From: Aliitabrizicola sp031425325 | GTDB taxonomy: Bacteria > Pseudomonadota > Alphaproteobacteria > Rhodobacterales > Rhodobacteraceae | Length of the DNA stretch: 36,337 nucleotides | Direction of reading: 5' to 3' | Assembly: GCA_031425325.1 (NCBI GenBank) | Contig: JANPJD010000007.1 | Location: 1 to 36,337, forward strand | Shown here: piece by piece, positions 1 through 8,258 of the stretch | Position numbering within the stretch: position 1 is the first letter of the stretch | Layout of the letters: each line of letters begins with the position of its first letter | The notes under the pieces: generated by a model | Database searches by the model: none | The model's input: only the letters and a program-made list of their open reading frames with translations | Told to the model about the DNA's origin: nothing | Translations under genes and position numbers: made by a program

Positions 1-3000
1 GAAGGTCCTTGGCGTCGATCTGCGCGCCCGGGGCGACGTGCAGGGCCTTGACCACGGCGGGGCGGTCGGCGTGCAGGCCCGTCTCCATCTTCATGGCCTC
101 GATGGTCAGCAGAAGGTCGCCCGCCTTGACCTTCTGCCCGACGCTGACGGCCACACTCGCGACCGAGCCCGGCATGGGTGCGCCCACGTGGGCGGGGTTA
201 CCTTCGGCGGCCTTGGGGCGGGCAGCGGTGCGGGCCTTGATGGCGCGGTTCGGCACGCGGATCACTCGGGGTTGGCCGTTCAGCTCGAAGAACACGCGGA
301 CGTCACCGTCGTCGGTCGTCTCGCCCACCGCCTGAAGACGGATCTCGAGTGTCTTGCCGGGGTCGATTTCGGCGGTGATCTCTTCGCCCGGCTCCATCCC
401 GTAAAAGAAGGTGCGCGTGGGCAGCACCCGCACCGGGCCGTAATTGCGGTGGCGCGCGCGGTAATCCATGAAGACCTTGGGATACATGAGGTAGCCCGCG
501 AGATCCTCGTCATCGACCGTCTCGCCCTGCGCGTCGTCTTCGTCGAGGCCGAGATCGGTCGCAAGCCGCGTCCGTGTCGCCTCGAGGTCGACAGGCGGCA
601 GATGCGCGCCGGGACGGTCGGTCAGGGGCGTGTCGCCCTTCAGCACCTTGCGCTGGATCGCCTCGGGCCAGCCGCCATGGGGCTGGCCAAGGTTGCCGCG
701 CAGCATGTCGACGACCGAGTCGGGGAAGGCCACGTCGACCGCCGGGTCCTCGACCTCGGCGCGGGTCAGGCCCTGGGCCACCATCATCAGGGCCATGTCG
801 CCCACCACCTTGGACGAGGGCGTGACCTTCACGATGTCGCCGAACATCTGGTTCACGTCGGCATAGGTCTGCGCCACCTCGTGCCAGCGGTCCTCGAGCC
901 CGAGGCTGCGGGCCTGCGCCTTGAGGTTGGTGAACTGGCCGCCGGGCATCTCGTGCAGGTAGACCTCGGAGGCGGGGGCGGGCAGGCCGCTTTCGAAGGC
1001 CGCATACTGGTCGCGGACCTGCTCCCAATAGTTCGACAGCCTGCGGATCGCCGCGATGTCGAGGCCGGTGTCCCGCTCGGTATGGCGCAGGGCCTCGACG
1101 ATTGACCCGAGACAGGGCTGCGAGGTGCCGCCCGAGAAGGCGTCCATCGCGGCGTCGACGGCATCGACGCCCGCGTCGCAGGCGGCAAGGATCGTGGCCG
1201 CCCCCGCGCCGCTGGTGTCATGCGTGTGAAAGTGGATCGGAAGGCCGACCTCCTGCTTCAGCGCCTTGATCAGGATGCGCGCACTGGCAGGCTTCAAGAG
1301 GCCCGCCATGTCCTTGAGGCCCAGCACATGCGCGCCCGCCGCCTTCAGTTCCTGCCCCATCGCGACGTAATACTTGAGGTCGTACTTCGAGCGCGCGGGG
1401 TCCAGCAGGTCGCCCGTGTAGCAGATCGAGCCTTCGCAGACCTTGTTCGCCTCGATCACCGCGTCCATCGCGACGCGCATGTTCTCGACCCAGTTCAGGC
1501 TGTCGAATACGCGGAACACGTCCACGCCCGCGCGCGCCGCCTCGGCCACGAAGAAGCGCACCACATTGTCGGGGTAGTTGGTGTACCCGACGCCGTTCGA
1601 GGCGCGCAGCAGCATCTGCGTCATCACGTTCGGCATCAGGGCGCGCAACTCTCGCAGCCGCTGCCACGGACATTCCTGAAGGAAGCGGTAGGCCACGTCG
1701 AAGGTGGCTCCGCCCCAGCACTCGACGCTGAAAAGCTGCGGCAGGTTCGCGGCATAGGCGGGGGCCACGCGGATCATGTCGATCGAGCGCATCCGGGTCG
1801 CAAGCAACGACTGGTGGCCGTCGCGCATGGTCGTGTCGGTAATCAGCACCTTGGTCTGCTGGCGCATCCAGTCGGCGACAGCCTGCGGGCCCTTCTGTTC
1901 CAGCAGGTTGCGGGTGCCGTAGGCGGGTTCGGCGAGGGCGGCGGGCGGCTTGGGGGTGCGGACCTCGGCTGGGGGCTTGGGGCGGCCCGCCGTCTCGGGG
2001 TGGCCGTTCACGGTGATGTCCGCGATGTAGGTCAGGATCTTTGTCGCCCGGTCGCGGCGCCTGCGGAACTGGAACAGATCAGGCGTCGTGTCGATGAACT
2101 TGGTCGTGTAGGTATTGTCGAGGAATGTCGGGTGCTTCAGCAGGTTGATGACGAAGTCGATGTTCGTGCTGACGCCCCGGATGCGGAACTCGCGCAAGGC
2201 CCGGTCCATGCGGGCGATTGCAAGCTCGGGCGTCTGCGCCCAGGCGGTGACCTTGACGAGAAGCGAGTCGTAGTAGCGGGTTATGACGCCGCCTGCATAG
2301 GCGGTGCCGCCGTCCAGCCGGATGCCCATGCCGGTCGCACTGCGATAGGCGGTCAGGCGGCCATAGTCGGGGATGAAGTTGTTCTGCGGGTCCTCGGTCG
2401 TCACCCGGCACTGGACGGCGTGGCCGTGCAGGCGGATGTCCTCTTGCCGCGCCATGCCGGTCGCCTCGGCCAGCGTCTTGCCCTCTTCGATCAGGATCTG
2501 GGCCTGAACGATGTCGATGCCGGTGACCTGTTCGGTCACCGTATGTTCGACCTGGATGCGGGGGTTGACCTCGATGAAGTAGAACTTGCCGGTGTCCATA
2601 TCCATCAGGAACTCGACTGTCCCCGCGCACTCATAGCCGACATGCGCGCAGATGCGCCGGCCAAGATCGCAGACCTCGGCCCGCTGCTCGGGCGTGAGGT
2701 AGGGGGCGGGCGCGCGTTCGACGACCTTCTGGTTGCGCCGCTGTACGGTGCAGTCGCGCTCGAACAGATGGTAGATGTTGCCGTGCTTGTCGCCGAGGAT
2801 CTGCACCTCGACGTGGCGCGCGCGCAGGATCATCTTCTCGAGATAGCCCTCGCCATTGCCGAAGGCGGCCTCGGCCTCGCGCCGTCCCTCGCGCACCTTG
2901 TCGGCCAGCTCGTCAGGCCCGCTGATGGGCCGCATGCCCCGTCCGCCGCCGCCCCAGGATGCCTTGAGCATCAGCGGATAGCCGACCGCGTCGGCCTGGC

Positions 3001-3445
3001 GCCGGATCTCGTCCATGTCGTCGCCAAGCACCTCGGTCGCGGGGATCACCGGAACGCCCGCCGCGATCGCCACGCGCCGCGCGCTCGCCTTGTCGCCAAG
3101 CGCGCGCATCGTCTCGGCGGTCGGGCCGATGAAGGTGATGCCCGCGCTTTCACAGGCATCGACGAGGTCCGGGTTCTCGGACAGAAGGCCATAACCCGGA
3201 TGGATCGCGTCGGCCCCAGACAGCTTCGCCACGCGGATGATCTCGGGGATCGAGAGATAGGCCGCGACCGGCCCCAGCCCCTCGCCGATCCGGTAGGCCT
3301 CGTCCGCCTTGAAGCGGTGCAGGCCCAGCTTGTCCTCTTCGGCAAAGACGGCGACGGTCTTCTTGCCCATCTCGTTTGCGGCGCGCATGACGCGGATGGC
3401 GATCTCGCCCCGGTTGGCGATCAGGATCTTGCGGAAGGTCGGCAT
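1..3445 (-). CDS. pyc: Pyruvate carboxylase (3' end cut by window edge)
   Basis: Biotin-dependent enzyme that carboxylates pyruvate to oxaloacetate with ATP and bicarbonate, refilling the TCA cycle in the cytoplasm. Reading from the ATG at 3445, the N-terminus (MPTFRKILIANRGEIAIRV) is the biotin carboxylase start, with the HPGYGLLSEN segment near residue 85. The carboxyltransferase domain is shown by ECWGGATFDVAYRF around 1685-1730. The biotin-acceptor motif EAMKME lies near the end with the biotinyl lysine at residue 1119 (bases 89-91). The frame is open to base 2 (1148 codons) and reads ...DAKDL at the edge, so only about five residues should be missing. The single-chain arrangement (carboxylase, transferase, biotin carrier in order) separates it from acetyl- or propionyl-CoA carboxylase alpha subunits. 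It is apparently monocistronic, followed upstream by a tRNA gene on the same strand. Confidence 0.97.
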   Translation of the reverse strand, partial: MPTFRKILIANRGEIAIRVMRAANEMGKKTVAVFAEEDKLGLHRFKADEAYRIGEGLGPVAAYLSIPEIIRVAKLSGADAIHPGYGLLSENPDLVDACESAGITFIGPTAETMRALGDKASARRVAIAAGVPVIPATEVLGDDMDEIRRQADAVGYPLMLKASWGGGGRGMRPISGPDELADKVREGRREAEAAFGNGEGYLEKMILRARHVEVQILGDKHGNIYHLFERDCTVQRRNQKVVERAPAPYLTPEQRAEVCDLGRRICAHVGYECAGTVEFLMDMDTGKFYFIEVNPRIQVEHTVTEQVTGIDIVQAQILIEEGKTLAEATGMARQEDIRLHGHAVQCRVTTEDPQNNFIPDYGRLTAYRSATGMGIRLDGGTAYAGGVITRYYDSLLVKVTAWAQTPELAIARMDRALREFRIRGVSTNIDFVINLLKHPTFLDNTYTTKFIDTTPDLFQFRRRRDRATKILTYIADITVNGHPETAGRPKPPAEVRTPKPPAALAEPAYGTRNLLEQKGPQAVADWMRQQTKVLITDTTMRDGHQSLLATRMRSIDMIRVAPAYAANLPQLFSVECWGGATFDVAYRFLQECPWQRLRELRALMPNVMTQMLLRASNGVGYTNYPDNVVRFFVAEAARAGVDVFRVFDSLNWVENMRVAMDAVIEANKVCEGSICYTGDLLDPARSKYDLKYYVAMGQELKAAGAHVLGLKDMAGLLKPASARILIKALKQEVGLPIHFHTHDTSGAGAATILAACDAGVDAVDAAMDAFSGGTSQPCLGSIVEALRHTERDTGLDIAAIRRLSNYWEQVRDQYAAFESGLPAPASEVYLHEMPGGQFTNLKAQARSLGLEDRWHEVAQTYADVNQMFGDIVKVTPSSKVVGDMALMMVAQGLTRAEVEDPAVDVAFPDSVVDMLRGNLGQPHGGWPEAIQRKVLKGDTPLTDRPGAHLPPVDLEATRTRLATDLGLDEDDAQGETVDDEDLAGYLMYPKVFMDYRARHRNYGPVRVLPTRTFFYGMEPGEEITAEIDPGKTLEIRLQAVGETTDDGDVRVFFELNGQPRVIRVPNRAIKARTAARPKAAEGNPAHVGAPMPGSVASVAVSVGQKVKAGDLLLTIEAMKMETGLHADRPAVVKALHVAPGAQIDAKDL

Positions 3446-3537
3446 GGGCGGCTCCGGGACAGGGCGCACGAAAGGCAGCGCACCCGCGTCACCTTAAGCA
3501 CGCTGCGGTGCAGCGCAAGCCGGATGGAGCAGGGAAA

Positions 3538-3612
3538 TGGTGCTGCAAGAGAGGATTGAACTCTCGACCTCACCCTTACCAAGGGTGTGCTCTACCACTG
3601 AGCTACTGCAGC
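3538..3612 (-). tRNA. tRNA-Thr (anticodon GGT)
   Basis: On the minus strand the sequence starts GCTGCAGTAGCTCAGTGG and folds as a full cloverleaf. The acceptor stem pairs GCTGCAG with TTGCAGC (one G-U), and the D loop holds the AGCTCAGTGGTAGAGC pattern. The anticodon stem CACCC/GGGTG encloses TTGGTAA with anticodon GGT, and the T arm contains GTTCAATC. The discriminator base is A and the 3' CCA is encoded (bases 3538-3540). It decodes ACC/ACU threonine codons. It sits about 90 bp upstream of pyc on the same strand. Confidence 0.96.
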
Positions 3613-3642
3613 GCCGGGGGCCGATGCGGCCTCGGGCGGCTG

Positions 3643-3669
3643 ATTAGACGCAATCGGGGGGCCACGCAA
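3643..3669 (-). promoter_or_regulatory. Possible promoter for tRNA-Thr
   Basis: On the minus strand TTGCGT (3664-3669) and TCTAAT (3643-3648, five of six matches to TATAAT) are separated by 15 bp. The -10-like hexamer lies about 30 bp before the tRNA 5' end. The spacing is shorter than the ideal 17 bp, so this is tentative. Confidence 0.3.
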
Positions 3670-3724
3670 CATCATTCTGGCAGGCCAACTGGACCCCGGC
3701 AGGCCAGTGGGATAGAAGCGCGCC

Positions 3725-3940
3725 ATGACGGAGGGCGGTGACGCAGGCAGGCGCGGACAGGCGGGGCGGGGTGCGCCCCCGACCCGCGAGGCTCGGCTGA
3801 AGGCGGCGCTTAAGGCCAACATGGCGCGTCGCAAGGCGCAGGGTCGGGCCCGCGCCGTCGAGGGCGGGCAGGACGCGGTCTCCGGCCGGGAGGGCGATCA
3901 TCGCCCCGATCCGGACCGGCAAGAAGACGGGAACGGTTGA
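3725..3940 (+). CDS. Small basic protein of unknown function upstream of murA
   Basis: A 71-residue, highly charged protein with no signal peptide or membrane segment. The centre (REARLKAALKANMARRKAQG, about residues 22-41) is a predicted amphipathic helix rich in Lys/Arg/Ala. I recall short proteins with the same core directly ahead of murA in other Rhodobacterales, which argues for a real gene rather than a chance frame. The flanks are low-complexity Gly/Arg/Asp-rich and look poorly conserved. It stops 7 bp before the murA ATG, so the two are probably co-transcribed and coupled. An internal start nearer the helix is possible. Function is unknown; the positive helix could bind nucleic acid or acidic membrane surfaces, but that is inference. 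Confidence 0.65.
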   Translation: MTEGGDAGRRGQAGRGAPPTREARLKAALKANMARRKAQGRARAVEGGQDAVSGREGDHRPDPDRQEDGNG

Positions 3941-3947
3941 GGGGCAG

Positions 3948-5216
3948 ATGGATTCGATACTTGTGCGGGGCAACGGTCCCCTGAGGGGCCAGATCCCCAT
4001 CGCCGGGGCAAAGAACGCCTGCCTGACCCTGATGCCCGCGACGCTGCTGACAGACCAGCCGCTGACGCTGACCAACGCGCCGCGCCTGTCGGACATCCGC
4101 ACCATGACGCAACTCCTCCAGTCGCTGGGGGCAGAGGTCGCGACCTTGCAGAACGGGCAGGTGCTTGCCCTGTCCTCGCATGACCTGAGCAACCATACGG
4201 CCGACTACGATATCGTCCGCAAGATGCGCGCCTCGATCCTTGTGCTCGGGCCGATGCTGGCGCGCGACGGGCATGCCGTGGTCTCGCTGCCGGGCGGCTG
4301 CGCCATCGGCGCGCGCCCCGTCGACCTGCATCTGAAGGCGCTCGAGGCGATGGGGGCCGAGCTTGACCTGCGCGAGGGCTACGTCCATGCCCGCGCACCG
4401 GGCGGGCGTCTGCGCGGTGCGGTGGTCGAGTTCCCGATCGTGTCGGTCGGGGCGACCGAGAATGCGCTGATGGCGGCCACCCTCGCGCGTGGCACCACGG
4501 TGCTGTGCAACGCCGCGCGCGAACCCGAGATCGTCGATCTCGCGCAATGTCTGCGCCGCATGGGCGCGCAGATCGAAGGCGAGGGCACCTCGACCATCAC
4601 CATCCAGGGTGTCGATGCGCTGTCGGGGGCGACGCACCCCGTGGTGGCGGACCGGATCGAGCTTGGCACCTACATGCTGGTTCCGGCCATCTGCGGCGGC
4701 GAGGTCGAATGCCTCGGCGGGCGGATCGACCTTGTGGGCGCGTTCTGCGAGCGTCTGGACGCCGCCGGGATCAGCGTCGAGGAAACACCGCGCGGCCTCA
4801 AGGTCTCGCGCGGCAACGGGCGGGTCGGGGCGGTCAATGTGGTGACCGAACCCTTCCCCGGCTTTCCGACCGACCTTCAGGCGCAGATGATGGCGCTTCT
4901 CTGCACGGCAGACGGAACATCGGTGCTGGAGGAGCGTATCTTCGAGAACCGCTTCATGCATGCGCCCGAGCTTGCCCGGATGGGGGCGCGGATCGACGTG
5001 CAGGGCGGCACCGCGACGGTGACGGGGGTCGAGAGGTTGAAGGGCGCGCGTGTCATGGCGACCGATCTGCGGGCCTCGGTCTCGCTGATCCTTGCGGCCC
5101 TCGCGGCCGAGGGCGAGACCGTGGTGAGCCGCGTCTACCATCTCGACCGGGGCTACGAGCGGGTAGAAGAAAAGTTGTCGGCCTGCGGCGCGCTGATCGA
5201 ACGGATCGCCGCCTGA
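3948..5216 (+). CDS. murA: UDP-N-acetylglucosamine 1-carboxyvinyltransferase MurA
   Basis: Catalyses the first committed step of peptidoglycan synthesis, transferring enolpyruvate from PEP to UDP-GlcNAc in the cytoplasm. The protein is 422 residues, the normal MurA length. The N-terminus carries the K22-N23 pair in GAKNACLTLMPATLLTD. The catalytic cysteine, target of fosfomycin, is C118 in LPGGCAIGARPVDLH, equivalent to C115 of E. coli. The inside-out alpha/beta-barrel repeats are evident across the length, including the late segment VMATDLRASVSLILAALAAEG. The cysteine is present rather than aspartate, so intrinsic fosfomycin resistance is not predicted from this position. It sits 7 bp after the small basic protein gene and overlaps the next gene by one base (TGATG). 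Confidence 0.98.
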   Translation: MDSILVRGNGPLRGQIPIAGAKNACLTLMPATLLTDQPLTLTNAPRLSDIRTMTQLLQSLGAEVATLQNGQVLALSSHDLSNHTADYDIVRKMRASILVLGPMLARDGHAVVSLPGGCAIGARPVDLHLKALEAMGAELDLREGYVHARAPGGRLRGAVVEFPIVSVGATENALMAATLARGTTVLCNAAREPEIVDLAQCLRRMGAQIEGEGTSTITIQGVDALSGATHPVVADRIELGTYMLVPAICGGEVECLGGRIDLVGAFCERLDAAGISVEETPRGLKVSRGNGRVGAVNVVTEPFPGFPTDLQAQMMALLCTADGTSVLEERIFENRFMHAPELARMGARIDVQGGTATVTGVERLKGARVMATDLRASVSLILAALAAEGETVVSRVYHLDRGYERVEEKLSACGALIERIAA

Positions 5217-5692
5217 TGGCCGATGCGCGGTTCGAGGAGGGCGGCGAGGCCCCGCTGCATCTCGTGGCCGAGGATGCGGACGACCTGCGGGTCATTGCGG
5301 CACTGGTGCAGGACGCGGTGTTTCCCATCACCGAGATGCGCTGGGATCGCCGTCGCCGCCGCTTCTCGCTTCTGGTGAACCGCTTCCGCTGGGAGGACCG
5401 CGACGCCGCCGAGCGCGCCGGGCGCGGCTACGAGCGGGTGCGGTCGCTTCTGGTGGTGGACGAGGTCATGTCGGCCCGCTCGCACGGGATCGATCGGGGC
5501 GACCGGGACGTGGTCCTGTCGTTGCTGGCCATAGGGTTCGCGCCCGGCCCGGATGGGACCGGGTGCCTGACGCTGACGCTGGCGGGCGACGGCGCGATCG
5601 CGCTCGACGTCGAGGCGCTGGGTGTCACGCTGCGCGACGTGACGCGCCCCTATCTCGCGCCCTCGGGAAAGGTCCCCGACCACCCGGCGTGA
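5216..5692 (+). CDS. DUF2948 family protein
   Basis: A 158-residue cytoplasmic protein whose ATG overlaps the murA stop by one base (TGATG), implying translational coupling. The sequence LHLVAEDADDLRVIAALVQD at the start, ITEMRWDRRRRRFSLLVNRFRWED in the middle, and the C-terminal LDVEALGVTLRDVTRPYLAPSGK match the pattern I know as DUF2948, an alphaproteobacterial family usually found next to murA or hisD. No catalytic motif is apparent. It is Arg/Asp-rich and has no signal peptide or membrane segment. Its place between murA and hisD is a conserved neighbourhood, but no biochemical role is established as far as I know. Confidence 0.88.
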   Translation: MADARFEEGGEAPLHLVAEDADDLRVIAALVQDAVFPITEMRWDRRRRRFSLLVNRFRWEDRDAAERAGRGYERVRSLLVVDEVMSARSHGIDRGDRDVVLSLLAIGFAPGPDGTGCLTLTLAGDGAIALDVEALGVTLRDVTRPYLAPSGKVPDHPA

Positions 5693-5711
5693 CCTGTGCT
5701 GCGCGAGGACG

Positions 5712-5757
5712 CGGGGGGCCAGCCCCCCGCACCCCCCGGGGTATTTCTGCCGAAACG
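5712..5757. repeat. GC-rich intergenic element of the Rhodobacterales type, with hairpin
   Basis: Between the DUF2948 gene and hisD lies a G-run/C-run hairpin (GGGGGG-CCAG-CCCCCC) followed by a second C-run/G-run and then GGGTATTTCTGCCGAAACG. Elements of this form (hairpin, CCCCGGGGTATTT, then an A-rich GAAACGAAG end) recur between genes in Rhodobacteraceae genomes. It may act as a terminator for the upstream genes, or be a REP-like mobile repeat. Only one copy is evident in this window. Confidence 0.5.
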
Positions 5758-5826
5758 AAGCCTAAAGGGCGGCTTGAGGCGGGTCGCGCCCCGGGCTAGA
5801 TGCGCTGCGTGGTCAGGAGTGTGCCG

Positions 5827-7128
5827 ATGCCCGTTTTCCTCGACAGTGCCCAGCCTGGCTTTGAGGAGGCCTTCGCCCGGCTGCTTGGGGCCAAGCGCGA
5901 GGAGGCGGAGGATGTCGACGCGACGGTCGCGGGCATCATCGCCGATGTGCGCGCGCGGGGCGATACAGTGCTGCTGGAGCTGACCCGCCGCTTCGACCGG
6001 ATGGACCTTTCGGCCGATGGTCTGGCCGTGACCCCCGCCGAGGTCGACGTGGCCATCGCGGAGGTCGATCCCGCGGACCGCGCGGCGCTCGTCCTCGCGG
6101 CCGAGCGCATCCGTGCCTATCACGAGCGCCAGCGCCCCGAGGACATATCTTGGCAGGACGACACGGGGGCGACGCTCGGCTGGCGCTGGACGGCCGTCGC
6201 GAGTGCGGGGCTTTATGTGCCGGGGGGGACGGCGTCCTATCCGTCCTCGGTGCTGATGAACGCGATCCCCGCGCGGGTCGCAGGGGTGGGCCGGTTGGTG
6301 ATCGCCTGTCCGACGCCTGACGGGGCGGTCAACCCGTTGGTGCTTTTGGCCGCGCGTCTGGCGGGCGTCGACGAGATCTACCGGATCGGCGGCGCGCAGG
6401 CCATCGCGGCGCTCGCCTACGGGACCGAGACGATCCGGCCGGTCGACAAGATCACCGGCCCTGGCAATGCCTGGGTGGCGGCGGCCAAGCGGCGGGTTTT
6501 CGGGCGCGTCGGGATCGACATGATCGCGGGGCCGTCCGAAATTCTCGTGATCGCTGACGAAGGCAACGACCCGGACTGGATCGCGCTCGACCTTCTGAGC
6601 CAGGCCGAGCATGACGAGAGCGCGCAGTCGATCCTGATCACGACCGATGCGGGTTTCGGTCGGGCAGTCGCGGCGGCGGTGGACAGGCTTCTGCCGGGCC
6701 TTGCGCGCCGGGCCATCGCGGGCGCGAGCTGGCGGGACAATGGTGCCGTGATCGTCGTGCGGGATCTGGCCGAGGCTGCGGCGCTGTCCGACCGGATCGC
6801 GCCCGAACACCTGGAGCTTTGCGTGGCCGACCCCGATGCGCTGGCCGCGCGGATCACCCATGCGGGGGCGATCTTTCTCGGGGCATGGACACCCGAGGCG
6901 ATCGGCGATTACGTTGGTGGGCCGAACCACGTGCTGCCGACCGCACGCTCGGCACGGTTCTCGAGCGGGCTTTCGGTGATGGATTTCCTCAAGCGCACGA
7001 CCCTTGCCCGGATGACCCCCGCGAGCCTTGCCGCGATCGGCCCCGCGGCCGAGCGCCTGGCCCAGTCCGAAGGGCTTGGCGCGCACGGCCTGAGCGTGCG
7101 GGCGCGGCTGACGCGGCTGAACAGCTAA
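5827..7128 (+). CDS. hisD: Histidinol dehydrogenase HisD
   Basis: Zinc- and NAD-dependent enzyme for the last two steps of histidine synthesis (histidinol to histidine), cytoplasmic. The 433-residue length matches E. coli HisD (434). Family signatures seen include the segment IGGAQAIAALAYGTETI, the GPGNAWVAAAKR motif, the metal/catalytic stretch LLSQAEHDESAQ (Gln and His zinc ligands), the APEHLEL general base region and GPNHVLPT near the C-terminus. The chosen ATG (MPVFLDSAQPGFEEAF) has AGGAG 7 bp upstream at 5815-5819; an in-frame ATG at 5800 lacks a site and would add nonhomologous residues. hisD followed by UPF0262 and a low-Mr phosphatase is a recurring Rhodobacterales order, here interrupted by a reverse-strand nuclease gene. 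Confidence 0.97.
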   Translation: MPVFLDSAQPGFEEAFARLLGAKREEAEDVDATVAGIIADVRARGDTVLLELTRRFDRMDLSADGLAVTPAEVDVAIAEVDPADRAALVLAAERIRAYHERQRPEDISWQDDTGATLGWRWTAVASAGLYVPGGTASYPSSVLMNAIPARVAGVGRLVIACPTPDGAVNPLVLLAARLAGVDEIYRIGGAQAIAALAYGTETIRPVDKITGPGNAWVAAAKRRVFGRVGIDMIAGPSEILVIADEGNDPDWIALDLLSQAEHDESAQSILITTDAGFGRAVAAAVDRLLPGLARRAIAGASWRDNGAVIVVRDLAEAAALSDRIAPEHLELCVADPDALAARITHAGAIFLGAWTPEAIGDYVGGPNHVLPTARSARFSSGLSVMDFLKRTTLARMTPASLAAIGPAAERLAQSEGLGAHGLSVRARLTRLNS

Positions 7129-7146
7129 AGCCTGCTGTGCGAGAAG

Positions 7147-7638
7147 TTACTCTGCTTCAAGGCACCAAGTGAATGCACTCTGCGAAGGCTGCCATTCAAC
7201 TACCAGTTCACGATCAAGCATGTCTTTAGCGAAGGGAAGCATTCGATCTGAACGGAAACGGCTAATCTCAGCAACGACTCTTCCGGAAAATGCATCATAG
7301 CTCACATCTCTAACTTCTATGGCCAACCCCGGCGGGTATAGTTTTTCTGCTCGAGCTTTTGCGGCTTCACCAAGTTCCTTCTCACGCTCACAATCTGGCC
7401 TGAAAATCTCTGGAGCATCGATACCTCTGACTCTAACTGAGTACTCAGCCCTCAGTCCCGGCCACAATGCCACGTTTACATCTATGGTATCGCCGTCGAT
7501 CACCCTGACGACCTCTGCGCTGTAGGGCCCCTCGAACAACGTGCCTTTGCTTGTTACATCAACCTGTGCGTTGACCGAACCACCAAACAGGAACGTCAGG
7601 CCCAAAGTTAAGATTATAGCGATCTTGCACTGATGCAT
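7147..7638 (-). CDS. Secreted thermonuclease-family (SNase-like) nuclease
   Basis: A 163-residue protein with an N-terminal signal peptide (MHQCKIAIILTLGLTFLFGG, predicted cleavage after SVNA) and a staphylococcal-nuclease-like OB-fold. Visible motifs are VRVIDGDTIDVNV (metal aspartates), VRVRGIDAPEI (catalytic Arg and Glu region) and the AFSGRVVAEI segment carrying the second arginine. It should be exported and cleave DNA or RNA. The start at 7638 is supported by AGGAG about 8 bp upstream; the frame extends 37 codons further but that part destroys the signal peptide. Base composition is clearly lower in GC than the flanking genes, codon choice is more mixed, and it lies antisense between hisD and the UPF0262 gene, which normally adjoin. 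This suggests acquisition by transfer. Some family members are only OB-fold binding proteins, but the catalytic positions here look intact. Confidence 0.82.
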   Translation of the reverse strand: MHQCKIAIILTLGLTFLFGGSVNAQVDVTSKGTLFEGPYSAEVVRVIDGDTIDVNVALWPGLRAEYSVRVRGIDAPEIFRPDCEREKELGEAAKARAEKLYPPGLAIEVRDVSYDAFSGRVVAEISRFRSDRMLPFAKDMLDRELVVEWQPSQSAFTWCLEAE

Positions 7639-7779
7639 GCATCTATCTCCTAGTTGAACAGCGTGAATGGTGCATTCCGATGGGTTCAGAAGCAAGTCAG
7701 GCCAGTCGACGTTTCTGACCTCCTTGCCAACAACCTTTTCATCATGCATCGCTGCCGCATCCTGTTAGGTCGCTTTTGC

Positions 7780-8256
7780 ATGAACCGCCTCTGTCACATC
7801 GAGATCGACGAGCGGGGGCTGGTGCGGCCGACGCCCGAGATCGAGCAGGAGCGGCGGGTGGCGATCTTCGACCTGCTGGAGGATAACTCGTTCGCCTTGC
7901 CGCAGCGCCCCGACAAGCCGGTGCCGCCGGGGCCGTACCGCCTGGGCCTTGCGATCCGCGAAGGACGGCTGGTGTTCGAAATCGCCGACGAAGCGGCCGA
8001 GCGGGTGGGGGCCTTCCATCTGTCGCTGGGGCCGTTCCGGCAGGTGGTGAAGGACTATTTCCAGATCTGCGAGAGCTACTTCGAGGCCGTGAAGCGTCTT
8101 CCCCCGAGCCAGATCGAGGCGATCGACATGGCGAGGCGCGGCATTCACAACGAAGGCGCACGCGTCCTGCAGGAAAGGCTGCAGGGCAAGGCCGAGGTCG
8201 ACATCGACACCGCGCGGCGTCTTTTCACGCTGATCTGCGTCCTGCACTGGGGCTGA
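7780..8256 (+). CDS. UPF0262 family protein
   Basis: A 158-residue cytoplasmic protein matching the alphaproteobacterial UPF0262 family. Seen are RLCHIEIDERGLVRPTPEIE at the start, QERRVAIFDLLEDNSFALP, then VVKDYFQICESYFEAV, SQIEAIDMARRGIHNEGARV and the invariant-looking C-terminus DTARRLFTLICVLHWG. The start at 7780 (MNRLCHIEID) fits the family; the frame is open further upstream, but that part runs into the AT-richer inserted stretch. Upstream ribosome binding is weak (TAGGT about 9 bp before). It is followed 2 bp later by the phosphatase gene, so they form one transcription unit. No biochemical function is established. Confidence 0.93.
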   Translation: MNRLCHIEIDERGLVRPTPEIEQERRVAIFDLLEDNSFALPQRPDKPVPPGPYRLGLAIREGRLVFEIADEAAERVGAFHLSLGPFRQVVKDYFQICESYFEAVKRLPPSQIEAIDMARRGIHNEGARVLQERLQGKAEVDIDTARRLFTLICVLHWG

Positions 8257-8258
8257 GG

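Noticed and set aside
1220..3559. Very long open frame on the + strand (779 codons) opposite pyc
   Set aside because: It is the antisense of pyruvate carboxylase. High GC removes stops in the complementary frame, and its translation is Arg/His/Asp-rich without family motifs.
7171..7680. GAATGCAC / GTGCATTC inverted repeat flanking the nuclease gene
   Set aside because: Only 8 bp long, and the left copy lies inside the nuclease coding region, so it is probably chance rather than element ends.
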